From: Aliamphritea hakodatensis
GTDB lineage: Bacteria; Pseudomonadota; Gammaproteobacteria; Pseudomonadales; Balneatricaceae
DNA: 64,000 bases
Assembly (NCBI RefSeq): GCF_024347195.1
Contig: NZ_AP025281.1
Span: 992,001-1,056,000 of the forward strand
Reading direction: 5' to 3'
The position numbers and the translations under genes are program-made. Of the stretch, positions 34,509 to 43,440 are shown piece by piece (position 1 is the stretch's first letter; every line of letters begins with the position of its first letter). Under the pieces are notes generated by a model that saw only the letters and a program-made list of their open reading frames with translations, was not told where the DNA came from and searched no databases.

Positions 34509-36794
34509 ATGGATGTGCTGGTTTATATTTTTATCGGGTATCTTGTGTACAGATTTTTATTCAAGAAAAAAGACGATAAAAATAGCCAAAGAACAGTGGC
34601 TACTAGTAAGCCAAAATCTCAAAGTGTTAGGCAAGGCTTGTCTGTGAATGTTAAAACTAGTTCGATATCCTCCAGTAGTAGTGACGATGATGAATTAGCT
34701 ACGTTTACTATTTCATATGGTTATGAGGAAGAAGAAAGCAATAATAAAACACCAGCGCGCTGGATAAAATCAGGCGATAAAATAGTGATAGCTGGAGTGG
34801 AGATTACAGGAGGTAATTTTTACTTTGGTGGTAAGTTGAAGGCCTTTTCTCAGGAAGATAGTTATTACATGAGAAATAGCACAGAAGCATCGCTCATCGA
34901 CAACAGCCTAAAGATTCAACTGGAAGACCATTCTTTTACTGATGAGTCACTTAACTACTGGCCAAAATTCATCTCTATCTCTCCTCGCTGCAGGGGAGCG
35001 TATATTAATTGGTTAGCAAGTGAGAGAAATACTCCAGAAACTCCTCTGGGCTATGTGTTCATTTATTTTTATGGGTTAGAAAGAAGAATCGTAGTCGAAG
35101 CAGTCAAAGGTAATGTTTCTAAGACCGAGTATCAGGATATTTTTGCTGAAGTGACAAGGTTGAGAAGTATCTATGGAAGTAGTAGATCTTTTCGAAATTA
35201 TTCATATCGATTACTTGAGTTTATGTGTATTCATGAACCTGATTTGGTCTCAATGGATAGTGAGTTACAAGCTTCACCTGACTCGTTGTTGTTTAGAGTG
35301 AATCTTGCGAGAACAGTACTAGAGGGTTCTGAAATACCTGCGGAATTAGCATTGGAGTGGATTAGAAATACTCAGGAATACTCACTTAGAACTCCTGCTC
35401 GTCGTTGCTCTCTAGAGTTCGCAGAGCTTTTTAAAGCTAAGTATATAGAGAAATTTGGAGAGGGGATTTTAGTAAAGCCTAATAAGACTAAGCTGCGTAT
35501 AGGTTACCATTCTGCTAGTAGTACGTTGAGCGGTATTAGTTTAGATAAAGAAGACTTACCTGATCCTAGTATTTTGAAAGGGCCAGTTAAAAAACTAATC
35601 GTGATTGCTGATCAGTGTACAGATGCTCTAGAAGGCTATAGTCGATATCTTGGTAAAAAAGACACAGATAAAAATGATATAGCTGCGATTTTATTACTGC
35701 CTGACGAGTTAATCAATGATGTGAATTGTCCACAGCTCATTGGATTAAGGGAGTGGGCGGAAGATGTTATACAGAATCACAAGGGCATAGTTGAGTTTAA
35801 AGATTTTTGGAAGCACACAGAAAATAGTCTGCCAGAAAAAATTAATAAAAAGGAAGTTGAGCTAATCCAAAGTCTTACTGACAAAGCTGGTTTTGGGATG
35901 GCCCCTGACAATCGCTATCATCATGCGAAGCCATCTGTTGATGGAAAAATAGTCTTGTTTCATGATGGCCATGGTGAATACTTTCAACCTTCATCAATGT
36001 TTAATGAAACAGGAATGGTATTGCGTTTAGGGAGTATGGTTGCAGCAATTGACTCTAATATTGATGACAGAGAAGTAGAAATTCTGCATAACCTTATTGA
36101 CCACGATACAAAATTATCTCCTGTCGAAAAACGATCACTTCACGCTTATCTTAATTGGCGGTTGAACTCGCCATCTAATATGACTGGACTGAAAGCTCGT
36201 TTAGAGAAGTTGGCTTCTAATGAAAAGGCATCGATAAGTCGTATCTTGGTTAGTGTTGCTCTTGCCGACGGAACGATTGATCCGAGAGAGATTAAACAGC
36301 TTGAGAAATTGTATACAGTATTGGGTTTGAATAAGGCAATGGTTACTAGTGATATCCATAGCATCACTTCAGCTCCAGTCCAACAACCTAAGTCACCAGC
36401 AGATAAGGTTGAAAAATACGAAACAGCAGGTTTTAAACTCGACGATGAGATTTTATCGATACATCAGGCAGCTACTAACGATGTTCAAAATATGCTTGGA
36501 GCTATCTTCTCGGAAGATGAAGAAAGTGAGCATGAGCCGCTGGAAGTGGCGGTGCAGAGTAATGCTATTGAAGGGCTGGATGATAAACATCTTGAGTTGT
36601 TCGCTTATCTTAAAGTTAAGGAAAAGTGGCCTCGTTCAGAAGTTGCAGAGTTTTGCCAAAGCCTTGGTTTAATGGTCGATGGGGCTTTAGAAGCAATTAA
36701 TGATTGGTCATTCGATAAAGTAGATGCTCCCGTATTTGATGACGATGATGATATTTATGTAGATCAAGAAATCGTATTGGAATTAGAAGGTTAG
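34509..36794 (+). CDS. Membrane-anchored TerB-N/TerB/TerB-C domain protein
   Basis: This 761-residue protein begins with one hydrophobic anchor (about 3-18, VLVYIFIGYLVYRFLF), then a low-complexity Ser/Lys linker, a TerB-N domain (about 80-290, ARWIKSGDKIVIAG to ERRIVVEAV), a middle region, a TerB domain (about 515-605, with LIDHDTKLSP and ALADGTIDPREIKQLEKLY) and a TerB-C domain (about 640-760). TerB domains are acidic helical, metal-linked modules from tellurite and phage resistance clusters, and comparative genomics has linked TerB-N/C proteins to DNA-processing modules. ATG at 34509 follows TTGGAG; a TTG at 34497 is also in frame. It is four bases from the next gene. Confidence 0.75.
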   Translation: MDVLVYIFIGYLVYRFLFKKKDDKNSQRTVATSKPKSQSVRQGLSVNVKTSSISSSSSDDDELATFTISYGYEEEESNNKTPARWIKSGDKIVIAGVEITGGNFYFGGKLKAFSQEDSYYMRNSTEASLIDNSLKIQLEDHSFTDESLNYWPKFISISPRCRGAYINWLASERNTPETPLGYVFIYFYGLERRIVVEAVKGNVSKTEYQDIFAEVTRLRSIYGSSRSFRNYSYRLLEFMCIHEPDLVSMDSELQASPDSLLFRVNLARTVLEGSEIPAELALEWIRNTQEYSLRTPARRCSLEFAELFKAKYIEKFGEGILVKPNKTKLRIGYHSASSTLSGISLDKEDLPDPSILKGPVKKLIVIADQCTDALEGYSRYLGKKDTDKNDIAAILLLPDELINDVNCPQLIGLREWAEDVIQNHKGIVEFKDFWKHTENSLPEKINKKEVELIQSLTDKAGFGMAPDNRYHHAKPSVDGKIVLFHDGHGEYFQPSSMFNETGMVLRLGSMVAAIDSNIDDREVEILHNLIDHDTKLSPVEKRSLHAYLNWRLNSPSNMTGLKARLEKLASNEKASISRILVSVALADGTIDPREIKQLEKLYTVLGLNKAMVTSDIHSITSAPVQQPKSPADKVEKYETAGFKLDDEILSIHQAATNDVQNMLGAIFSEDEESEHEPLEVAVQSNAIEGLDDKHLELFAYLKVKEKWPRSEVAEFCQSLGLMVDGALEAINDWSFDKVDAPVFDDDDDIYVDQEIVLELEG

Positions 36795-36798
36795 ATTA

Positions 36799-38109
36799 AT
36801 GGCTGACAAAAGAATTAGGTTGAAGGAAAGGGATGCGATCATTCAGTCGTTGAAGTCTGGTGTGACTCCCAAAATAGGTATTCAGCATATACAAGTGGGT
36901 CGAGTGAATGAACTTAAGGCTCTGTACCAGGATATTGAAAGAATTGCAGAAGGCGGTTCAGGATTTCGATTAATAATTGGTGAGTATGGTTCAGGAAAGA
37001 CTTTTTTCTTGAGTGTGGTCAGGTCGATTGCTTTAGAGAAAAAACTGGTAACTATCAATGCTGATTTATCGCCAGATAGAAGGATTCATGCATCAGGTGG
37101 ACAGGCCAGGAATTTATATTCTGAACTAATGCGAAATCTCTCTACACGGAATAAGCCTGATGGGAATGCATTAACAAGCGTAGTTGAGCGGTTTATAACT
37201 GAAGCACGTAAGGATGCCGAAAAATCACGAGAAGATGTCTCAGATGTCATTCACAAAAAGCTATCAGCTCTTTCTGAGTTAGTAGGTGGTTATGATTTTG
37301 CTAAGGTTATTGAGTGTTATTGGTTGGGCCATGAGGAAGATAATGAGTCGTTGAAAGTAGCTGCAATACGTTGGCTAAGAGCAGAGTACTCTACAAAAAC
37401 TGATGCGAAACGTGATTTAGGTGTCAGAACAATTATATCTGATGCATCGTTTTATGATGCTTTAAAGTTAATGAGTCTATTTGTTCGACAGGCAGGATAT
37501 GCTGGATTACTCGTAAACCTTGATGAGTTGGTTAACCTCTATAAATTAAGTAGTACTCAAGCTCGCACTTCGAATTATGAGCAAGTTTTGAGAATACTGA
37601 ATGATTGCCTTCAGGGATCTGCCGAACATTTAGGTTTCTTGCTGGGTGGAACCCCAGAGTTCCTTCTTGATCCTAGAAAAGGGCTCTATAGCTATGAAGC
37701 CCTGCAGTCTCGTTTAGCAGAGAACAGCTTTGCAAAAAATGCGGGTGTTATTGATTACTCATCACCAGCATTGCACTTGGCAAGCTTAACACCAGAAGAG
37801 CTTTACATTTTGTTGATGAATCTACGCCATGTATATGCGGGTGGAGATAAAGAGCAATATTTAATACCAGATGAAGCTCTAAAGGCATTCTTACAACATT
37901 GTAGTCGCACAATCGGCGATGCTTATTTTCGTACGCCTAGAAATACAATCAAATCATTTTTAGACATGCTGGCAGTGCTTGACCAGAACCCAAGTCTTAA
38001 ATGGTCTGACTTAATTGCTGAACTGGTTATCGAGGAAGAGCAGCCCAGTGATATAGAACTAACGGAAGATGACTCAGAGTCTGATGAACTGATTAGTTTT
38101 AAGCTATGA
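36799..38109 (+). CDS. BrxD-type ATP-binding protein (DUF2791)
   Basis: This 436-residue P-loop ATPase resembles BREX system ATP-binding protein BrxD. Walker A is GEYGSGKTFFLS (about 61-72), Walker B-like is GLLVNLDELVNLY (about 236-248), and GGTPEFLLDPRKGLYSYEAL is the typical sensor/downstream block. The ATPase sits in one family with predicted DNA-acting AAA proteins that work with a helicase. Its stop overlaps the helicase start (ATGA), so the two are translated together. No BREX methylase or PglZ gene is near. Confidence 0.85.
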   Translation: MADKRIRLKERDAIIQSLKSGVTPKIGIQHIQVGRVNELKALYQDIERIAEGGSGFRLIIGEYGSGKTFFLSVVRSIALEKKLVTINADLSPDRRIHASGGQARNLYSELMRNLSTRNKPDGNALTSVVERFITEARKDAEKSREDVSDVIHKKLSALSELVGGYDFAKVIECYWLGHEEDNESLKVAAIRWLRAEYSTKTDAKRDLGVRTIISDASFYDALKLMSLFVRQAGYAGLLVNLDELVNLYKLSSTQARTSNYEQVLRILNDCLQGSAEHLGFLLGGTPEFLLDPRKGLYSYEALQSRLAENSFAKNAGVIDYSSPALHLASLTPEELYILLMNLRHVYAGGDKEQYLIPDEALKAFLQHCSRTIGDAYFRTPRNTIKSFLDMLAVLDQNPSLKWSDLIAELVIEEEQPSDIELTEDDSESDELISFKL

Positions 38110-40295
38110 AGGCGTCTTACGAACAGTTGGATGTGAGTGTTCAGAAGTGGCTCTTTAAACAAGGCTGGTCTGATCTCCGAGAGATACAAAAACTAGCTAT
38201 AGAGCCTATTTTATCAGGATGCCAAGATGTTTTGATTAGTGCTTCTACAGCAGCGGGTAAGACAGAAGCTTTTTTTTTACCAGCATCTTCTGCTGTAGCT
38301 AATGTTAAAGACGGCTTTTCAATACTATATATAAGCCCTCTTAAAGCACTGATCAATGATCAGTATCGGCGGTTAGATAGCTTAGCAGAAATGTTGGAAA
38401 TGGATGTCACGCCTTGGCACGGTGATAGTTCCCAAGCGAAGAAAAAGAAAGCTAGAAGCACGCCCTCTGGAATTCTATTGATTACTCCAGAGTCCCTTGA
38501 ATCACTGCTTGTAAGAGAGTCAGGATGGGTAAACTCAGCATTTAACAGCTTATCGTATGTAGTAATTGATGAATTTCACGCTTTTATCGGTACTGAACGT
38601 GGCATGCAGTTATTGTCATTATTGAATCGTTTAGAGCATCTACTGGATCGATATGACAAACCGATTCCACGAGTTGCTTTGAGCGCTACTCTTGGTGACT
38701 TAGAGCAAGTGCCAAAGTCACTTAGACCAGATCAAAGCTTACCTTGTGAAATCATCACAAATTCGAAAAGTACAGCGACTATAAAATGCCAGGTTCGGGG
38801 ATTTGTCGAGCCAGCAAGCCAGGAAGGTAATGCTGAATCAGCAGATACTCTTGTTTGCAGTGAGCTGTATCAATTGTGTCGTGGTGATTCTCACCTAGTT
38901 TTTGCAAATAGTAGAAATAACACCGAAAACTTGGCGGCTCGATTAGTCGAGATGTGCGAAGAGAATATTGTACCGAACGAATTTTTTCCCCATCACGGTT
39001 CACTATCCAAAGAACTTCGCGAGGATTTGGAACAACGGTTACAAAAGGGGAATTTGCCTACAACGGCTCTTTGCACAATGACCTTAGAGCTGGGCATTGA
39101 TATTGGTAAGGTGAAGTCAGTAATACAGGTAAATGCTCCACATTCTGTATCCAGTTTGAGGCAGCGTCTCGGGCGTTCTGGCAGGCGGGGGAATCCTTCT
39201 ATTCTCAGAATGTTCATAACTGAAGATGACGTTACGATACGTTCGGGGATTGTTGATAAGTTAAGGCTTGAGTTAGTTCAGTCACTGGCAATGATTCGAT
39301 TACTGTTAGATAGCAAGTGGTTTGAGCCAGCAGATACGAGCCAGTATCATTTTTCGACTTTATTACATCAAGTTTTAGCTGTTACAGCTCAGTGGGGGGG
39401 AGTGAGAGCTGACCAATTATTCACTCTCCTTTGTAAGAAGGGCCCCTTTCAAAATGTTACTACTGAGCACTTTGTCTCCCTATTGAAGCATATGGGAAAT
39501 ACTAGACTCCTTACTCAACTTGGTAGTGGTGAGCTAGTACTCGGCATTGAAGGCGAGAAAATTGTTAACCATTACACATTTTATGCAGTATTTCAGACTC
39601 CTGAAGAATATCGTGTTGTAGTTGGAGCTAAGACTCTTGGCACATTGCCTGTTGATTCACTTGTTTTGCCTAGCCAACATATAGTTTTTGCTGGAAGAAG
39701 GTGGAAGGTACTTGATGTCGATTCTGACAAAAAGGTTATTAATGTAGAAGCCACTAAGGGAGGAAAACCACCTAAGTTTGGCGGTAGTGGTATGTTTACA
39801 CACGGTAAAATTCGCCAGGAAATGTATAAAATATATTCTCAGGGTGATTATAGAATTGATCTTGGTAGTCAGAAAGTCGATTTTGCTGACGCAGTAGCTA
39901 GAGAATTGTTTAATGAAGGGGCTAAGTACTTTAAAGAAGCCAATTTGACTGAAGAATCAGTAATACAGTCAGGTAAGTCAGTTTGTATTCTAACTTGGAG
40001 TGGAGATCGAGTAGCAAATACTTTAGTTGCGATTTTACTCTCCAAAGGTGTTCAGGCAGGAAGTTATGCTGGAGTTGTTGAGGTTGAAAACTCTACAGTC
40101 ACAAATGTTAAAAGAATGCTGAAGGATATAGTGGTAACAGGTTTACCAACTGAGACTGAACTTGCAGAAATGGCATCTGATAAAATAATAGATAAATTCG
40201 ATGAATTAGTATCGCCAGAAATTCTTTCGATTGGTTTTGGTCACAGAGTTTTTGATGTGAAAAAATTACATAGTTATTTAGTAAGTATGTTTTGA
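38106..40295 (+). CDS. DEAD/H-box helicase, BrxHI/Lhr-like
   Basis: This 729-residue superfamily 2 helicase has motif I STAAGKTEAFF (about residue 48), motif II VIDEFHAF (about 155), motif III LSATLGD, and motif VI RLGRSGRRGN (about 356) in the RecA-2 domain. The C-terminal half (about 400-729) has the Lhr-like, non-catalytic extension. It pairs with BrxD as in BREX type 2-like loci and probably moves on DNA. It overlaps the ATPase gene by four bases. AT-rich like its neighbours. Confidence 0.85.
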   Translation: MKASYEQLDVSVQKWLFKQGWSDLREIQKLAIEPILSGCQDVLISASTAAGKTEAFFLPASSAVANVKDGFSILYISPLKALINDQYRRLDSLAEMLEMDVTPWHGDSSQAKKKKARSTPSGILLITPESLESLLVRESGWVNSAFNSLSYVVIDEFHAFIGTERGMQLLSLLNRLEHLLDRYDKPIPRVALSATLGDLEQVPKSLRPDQSLPCEIITNSKSTATIKCQVRGFVEPASQEGNAESADTLVCSELYQLCRGDSHLVFANSRNNTENLAARLVEMCEENIVPNEFFPHHGSLSKELREDLEQRLQKGNLPTTALCTMTLELGIDIGKVKSVIQVNAPHSVSSLRQRLGRSGRRGNPSILRMFITEDDVTIRSGIVDKLRLELVQSLAMIRLLLDSKWFEPADTSQYHFSTLLHQVLAVTAQWGGVRADQLFTLLCKKGPFQNVTTEHFVSLLKHMGNTRLLTQLGSGELVLGIEGEKIVNHYTFYAVFQTPEEYRVVVGAKTLGTLPVDSLVLPSQHIVFAGRRWKVLDVDSDKKVINVEATKGGKPPKFGGSGMFTHGKIRQEMYKIYSQGDYRIDLGSQKVDFADAVARELFNEGAKYFKEANLTEESVIQSGKSVCILTWSGDRVANTLVAILLSKGVQAGSYAGVVEVENSTVTNVKRMLKDIVVTGLPTETELAEMASDKIIDKFDELVSPEILSIGFGHRVFDVKKLHSYLVSMF

Positions 40296-40310
40296 TTTTT
40301 TGGTAAATGT

Positions 40311-40988
40311 ATGTCATTTGTTTTTAATAAGTTTTTTATTTTCATTGCGTTTGTTTTGATTATAATTGGCTGTGTTATCTTTAAATTTTTAGTGAATAGT
40401 ACTGTTACCTTGTATTTCAATTCTACAGATACAGTATATTCAATATCAGATGTTCAGTTAGCCAGTGTCAGAACATTTTTATTTATAAGAAACATGGATA
40501 GCGATAGCCAAACAGGTTGTTATTTAATAGATAGGAATAGCTCTATCGATTTTCAGTTTAAGAGTTGTGTAGCGATTGAAATAAATGATAATGTTAAAAA
40601 CTATCACGTAAGAACTGACTTAGATGTTGAAGATAATGATAGAGTTCATTTTGACTTAGTTAGGGAGTCCTTAGTAGATAAGACTGTTGAGAAATTTGGA
40701 TCTGTAGCGTCTAGTGTAGTTTCTGCTTCGGTAAAGCATAAGGGTGTAAAATTTGCGTCTGGTTTAGTAAATTCGCTAGTTGGTGGTGATGCTTATAACG
40801 TTGACAGCTCTTTGTTAAATAAAATGAAAGTATCAAAGCTTATTTTCTTAGAGAGGTTTAGCTATAAGAGCCCTAACGATATTACTTTAGTGTTTCAAGG
40901 GGATAATTTTAATTCAAAGGGACGTAATATAAATATTAAAGGGCGCTTTGGCATGGGGCTTGAGTACATTTCATTATTCAGTGATTGA
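40311..40988 (+). CDS. Unrecognised membrane-anchored protein of the island operon
   Basis: I do not recognise this 225-residue protein. It starts with one hydrophobic helix (about 8-30, FIFIAFVLIIIGCVIFKFLV) and the rest appears to lie outside the membrane as a mainly beta-type, Ser/Asp/Lys-rich domain. A short Gly/Ser/Val-rich helical stretch (about 120-160, SVASSVVSASVKHKG, FASGLVNSLVGG) lies in the middle and might insert in membranes. No catalytic motif is seen. It follows the helicase by 15 bases and shares its composition, so it is likely the last gene of the module. Confidence 0.55.
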   Translation: MSFVFNKFFIFIAFVLIIIGCVIFKFLVNSTVTLYFNSTDTVYSISDVQLASVRTFLFIRNMDSDSQTGCYLIDRNSSIDFQFKSCVAIEINDNVKNYHVRTDLDVEDNDRVHFDLVRESLVDKTVEKFGSVASSVVSASVKHKGVKFASGLVNSLVGGDAYNVDSSLLNKMKVSKLIFLERFSYKSPNDITLVFQGDNFNSKGRNINIKGRFGMGLEYISLFSD

Positions 40989-41064
40989 TATTTTGGTTAT
41001 TGGGTCGACAAACTTCTATAGAGTTGAGTGCAAATGTCTACTTGAGTAGCAGCTGATAAAATAA

Positions 41065-41265
41065 CTGGATAAATCTATTAATTTGTTGTCGCTTAAAACG
41101 GGAGATGCACTGTTAATGGATGATGCATCTATATTGCCCTTTGTCGTTCGAGTTAACACAACAGATATGCCACCATCTTTCTCAGACATGCCATATCTAA
41201 ATTTATGGAAGAACGGATGGAGCTCGTTAGATTTGGATCAGTTTTCTCAGCAGTGGAAGTCTTAA
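41065..41265 (+). pseudogene. Remnant of a HerA-like ATPase gene (C-terminal fragment)
   Basis: A frame of about 66 codons with no good start reads LLSLKTGDALLMDDASILPF and, further on, SDMPYLNLWKNGW. This is the layout of the C-terminus of HerA/DUF87-type translocases, which end with a GEA-x-hydrophobic-x3-LP-x-RV segment and then a W-x-x-GW-like tail. A stop (TAA) closes the frame upstream at 41062. The rest of the gene is missing, so it is a decayed neighbour of the island. Low-confidence identification without a search. Confidence 0.5.
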
Positions 41266-41622
41266 GTAGATTTTAACGGTTGGAGTCACAGGTACGTGAA
41301 AACAGCACATAGGATTGAAGGCCGTAAGATGCTTATCCTGCTGCTTTTGGTACTATCTATACTGTGATGGCATATCTTGACTGTCTTCTGTAGATATATT
41401 TTTATGGGTGAATGCGGAAAAGTTTGGATTTCCGAGATTTCTGCCACCCTGTCTTTAGCCACTAATCTCCTTACTCTGTAAGCCTTTCAGCTCATTTCTA
41501 TTCGTCCAAATTTTTCCAAACTCAGTTTGGATGTGGATTGGATTTCACACTTGTTTAAGGCCTGCCTGGCCATTTTAAGACTGTGTGAAAAATACTCAGC
41601 AATCTGTTTATTGTGTTTTGTG
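41266..41622. other. Spacer with possible transposase remnant
   Basis: No intact gene. A frame from about 41482 reads DVDWISHLFKACLAILRLCE and then KYS; the KACLAILRL-x-x-KY part resembles the RxCLGILRLxxxYG block of IS21 IstA transposases. The hairpin TCCAAACT/AGTTTGGA lies at 41515-41531. The sequence returns to GC-rich composition at the TetR gene. Confidence 0.3.
41482..41600 (+). pseudogene. Possible IS21-type transposase (IstA) remnant
   Basis: Codons run from about 41482 without a stop. The peptide FKACLAILRLCEKYS at about 41554-41598 resembles a conserved C-terminal segment of IstA. The rest of the transposase and its partner IstB are absent. The similarity is short, so this may be chance. 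Confidence 0.25.
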
Positions 41623-41649
41623 ACCGGCGGTCATAAAATGACGGCCGGT
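41623..41649. promoter_or_regulatory. Candidate operator of the TetR regulator
   Basis: ACCGGCGGTCAT-AAA-ATGACGGCCGGT is a 12-bp dyad with one mismatch, ending about ten bases before the TetR start. This is where a self-repressing TetR protein would bind to control its own gene and the efflux genes. Confidence 0.55.
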
Positions 41650-41659
41650 TTTAATAAGT

Positions 41660-42343
41660 ATGTCTGAATCTATGAATGAACGTAAAGCGAGAGAGTTCAG
41701 CCGCCGGGAACGGGACATTCTCGACAGCACTCTGGAATTACTGGCGGGAGAGCACTGGGAGACCCTCAGTGTCGACAAAATTGCCCGCCACACCGGTATA
41801 GGGAAAGGCACGGTATATAAGCATTTCAGCTGTAAAGATGACATTTACGCCTGCCTGCTGTTTGAAGATTGTCAGCAGATGCATGAAGCATTCCTGACGC
41901 TGGCCCAGGACAGGTCACTCAGCGGGCTGGAGCAGATGCGCGGCATGTTGCTGTACGCCTTTGAGTTCCACCGGGATAACGTGGCACATCAGCATATGCA
42001 TGTGCACTGCAAGCAGCGCTCTTTCCGGGAGCGGATCAGTCCCGAGTATCTGGAAAAGCTGGATGTCATTGACGGGCAGCTCACTGAAGCCTTTGGCCTG
42101 GCGGTACGCAACGGCATTGAAGAAGGCGATGTGAACCCGGCGATGTCGCAGGAAATGATGATCGCCGGTATGAGCGCTACCTTTGAAGGGGCGATGATCA
42201 CTCTGCAGGAAGGTGGTAGCTGTAAACATCAGATGTTAGAAACCTACGAACAGAAAACCGAATACATTAATCAGGTGGTGGACTATATGCTCGCCGCAAT
42301 TACCGGCCGTCTGACCCGGCCTGTGGAACAGGGAAAACCATGA
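41660..42343 (+). CDS. TetR/AcrR family transcriptional regulator
   Basis: This 227-residue regulator has the N-terminal helix-turn-helix TLSVDKIARHTGIGKGTVYK (about 33-52) followed by a helical ligand-binding domain. It overlaps the efflux adaptor gene by four bases (ATGA), so it is co-transcribed and is the probable repressor of the pump. The dyad just upstream is a candidate operator. The ribosome-binding site is weak. Confidence 0.88.
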   Translation: MSESMNERKAREFSRRERDILDSTLELLAGEHWETLSVDKIARHTGIGKGTVYKHFSCKDDIYACLLFEDCQQMHEAFLTLAQDRSLSGLEQMRGMLLYAFEFHRDNVAHQHMHVHCKQRSFRERISPEYLEKLDVIDGQLTEAFGLAVRNGIEEGDVNPAMSQEMMIAGMSATFEGAMITLQEGGSCKHQMLETYEQKTEYINQVVDYMLAAITGRLTRPVEQGKP

Positions 42344-43437
42344 ATAAATCAGTATTGCTGGCAATTGCCGTTGTTATCGGACTGGGTGCCTGGATGGCGT
42401 CCGGGATGCAGGAAGAGGCACCTGATCAGGTTGCTGCTGAGCCGGTAGTGGAAGAAAAGCCGCTGATGAAGGTAAAGGTACAGGATTCGGATGCTACCAA
42501 GGTTCAGCAATTGGTAAAAGTACAGGGGCAGGTTGAGGCAAACCGTACCCTGGAAGTGAAGGTTGAAATCGATGGCCGGGTGTCCGGCTTACCGGTGGAT
42601 GAAGGTCAGCGGCTGGCAGCAGGGGATAATCTGATCGAGATTTCCGCTGACTACCGCTCTGCGCAACTGGCTGAGGCAAAGGCTCTGCTGAAGCAGCGTC
42701 GCAGTGATCTGGCAGCCAGCATTAAACTGAAGAAGCGTGGTCTGCAGTCCCAGAACCGGGTTATTGCCGATCAGGCGGCGGTGCAGGCTGCGCAGGCGCA
42801 GCTGGCACGCATTGAGCATGAAATAAAAGAGACCCGGGTGGTCGCTCCTTTTGATGGGGTTCTGAATACACGGGTGGTTGAGTTAGGGGACTTTTTACAG
42901 ACCGGTGATGTGATCGGTGAGCTGGTGGACGACGGTACCGTTAAGATTACCGGGCAGGTGCCGCAGCACAGTGTGGGCCGTCTGCAGGAAAATCAGAATG
43001 TAGAGGCTGAGCTGAATAACGGTCTGCAACTGACCGGCAAGTTGAGCTATATCTCGCCGGTAGCTGATGCGGTCACCCGCAGTTACCGGGTTGAGGTACA
43101 GATCCCTAATCCTGATCATCTGCGGATTATCGGCCTGTCGGCAACTCTGCTGTTACCGGCCGGTGAGCAGATGGGGCATCTGTTGCCTGGGTCGGTTCTG
43201 GGGCTGGATGAAGCCGGCAACCTGCGGGTGAAGCTGGTAGACAGAGATAACCGGGTCAGTAATGCCCGGGTGGAAATCATCCGTACTGATCAGCGCGGTT
43301 TCTGGCTCAGCGGTCTGGATGAAAATGTGCGTGTCATCATGGTGGGTCAGGAGTTTGTTGCCAGCGGTGAAGAGATTGATCCGGTGACGGACGTTGACCT
43401 GGCAGTGTCTGCCAGCGACAGCACACAGGGAGGCTAA
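42340..43437 (+). CDS. RND efflux periplasmic adaptor (membrane fusion protein)
   Basis: This 365-residue adaptor has an N-terminal membrane anchor or uncleaved signal (about 4-22), a lipoyl-like barrel half (VKVEIDGRVSGLPVDEGQRL), a helical hairpin (about 105-150), the second half-motif ETRVVAPFDGVLNTRVVELGD and beta-barrel domains. It connects an inner-membrane RND pump to an outer-membrane channel. It is three bases from the pump gene. No outer-membrane factor gene is present, so the channel must be encoded elsewhere. Confidence 0.9.
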   Translation: MNKSVLLAIAVVIGLGAWMASGMQEEAPDQVAAEPVVEEKPLMKVKVQDSDATKVQQLVKVQGQVEANRTLEVKVEIDGRVSGLPVDEGQRLAAGDNLIEISADYRSAQLAEAKALLKQRRSDLAASIKLKKRGLQSQNRVIADQAAVQAAQAQLARIEHEIKETRVVAPFDGVLNTRVVELGDFLQTGDVIGELVDDGTVKITGQVPQHSVGRLQENQNVEAELNNGLQLTGKLSYISPVADAVTRSYRVEVQIPNPDHLRIIGLSATLLLPAGEQMGHLLPGSVLGLDEAGNLRVKLVDRDNRVSNARVEIIRTDQRGFWLSGLDENVRVIMVGQEFVASGEEIDPVTDVDLAVSASDSTQGG

Positions 43438-43440
43438 GGG

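Noticed and set aside
33251..41660. Prophage or integrative element
   Set aside because: No integrase, capsid, terminase or tRNA attachment site was seen, so a phage origin is not supported.
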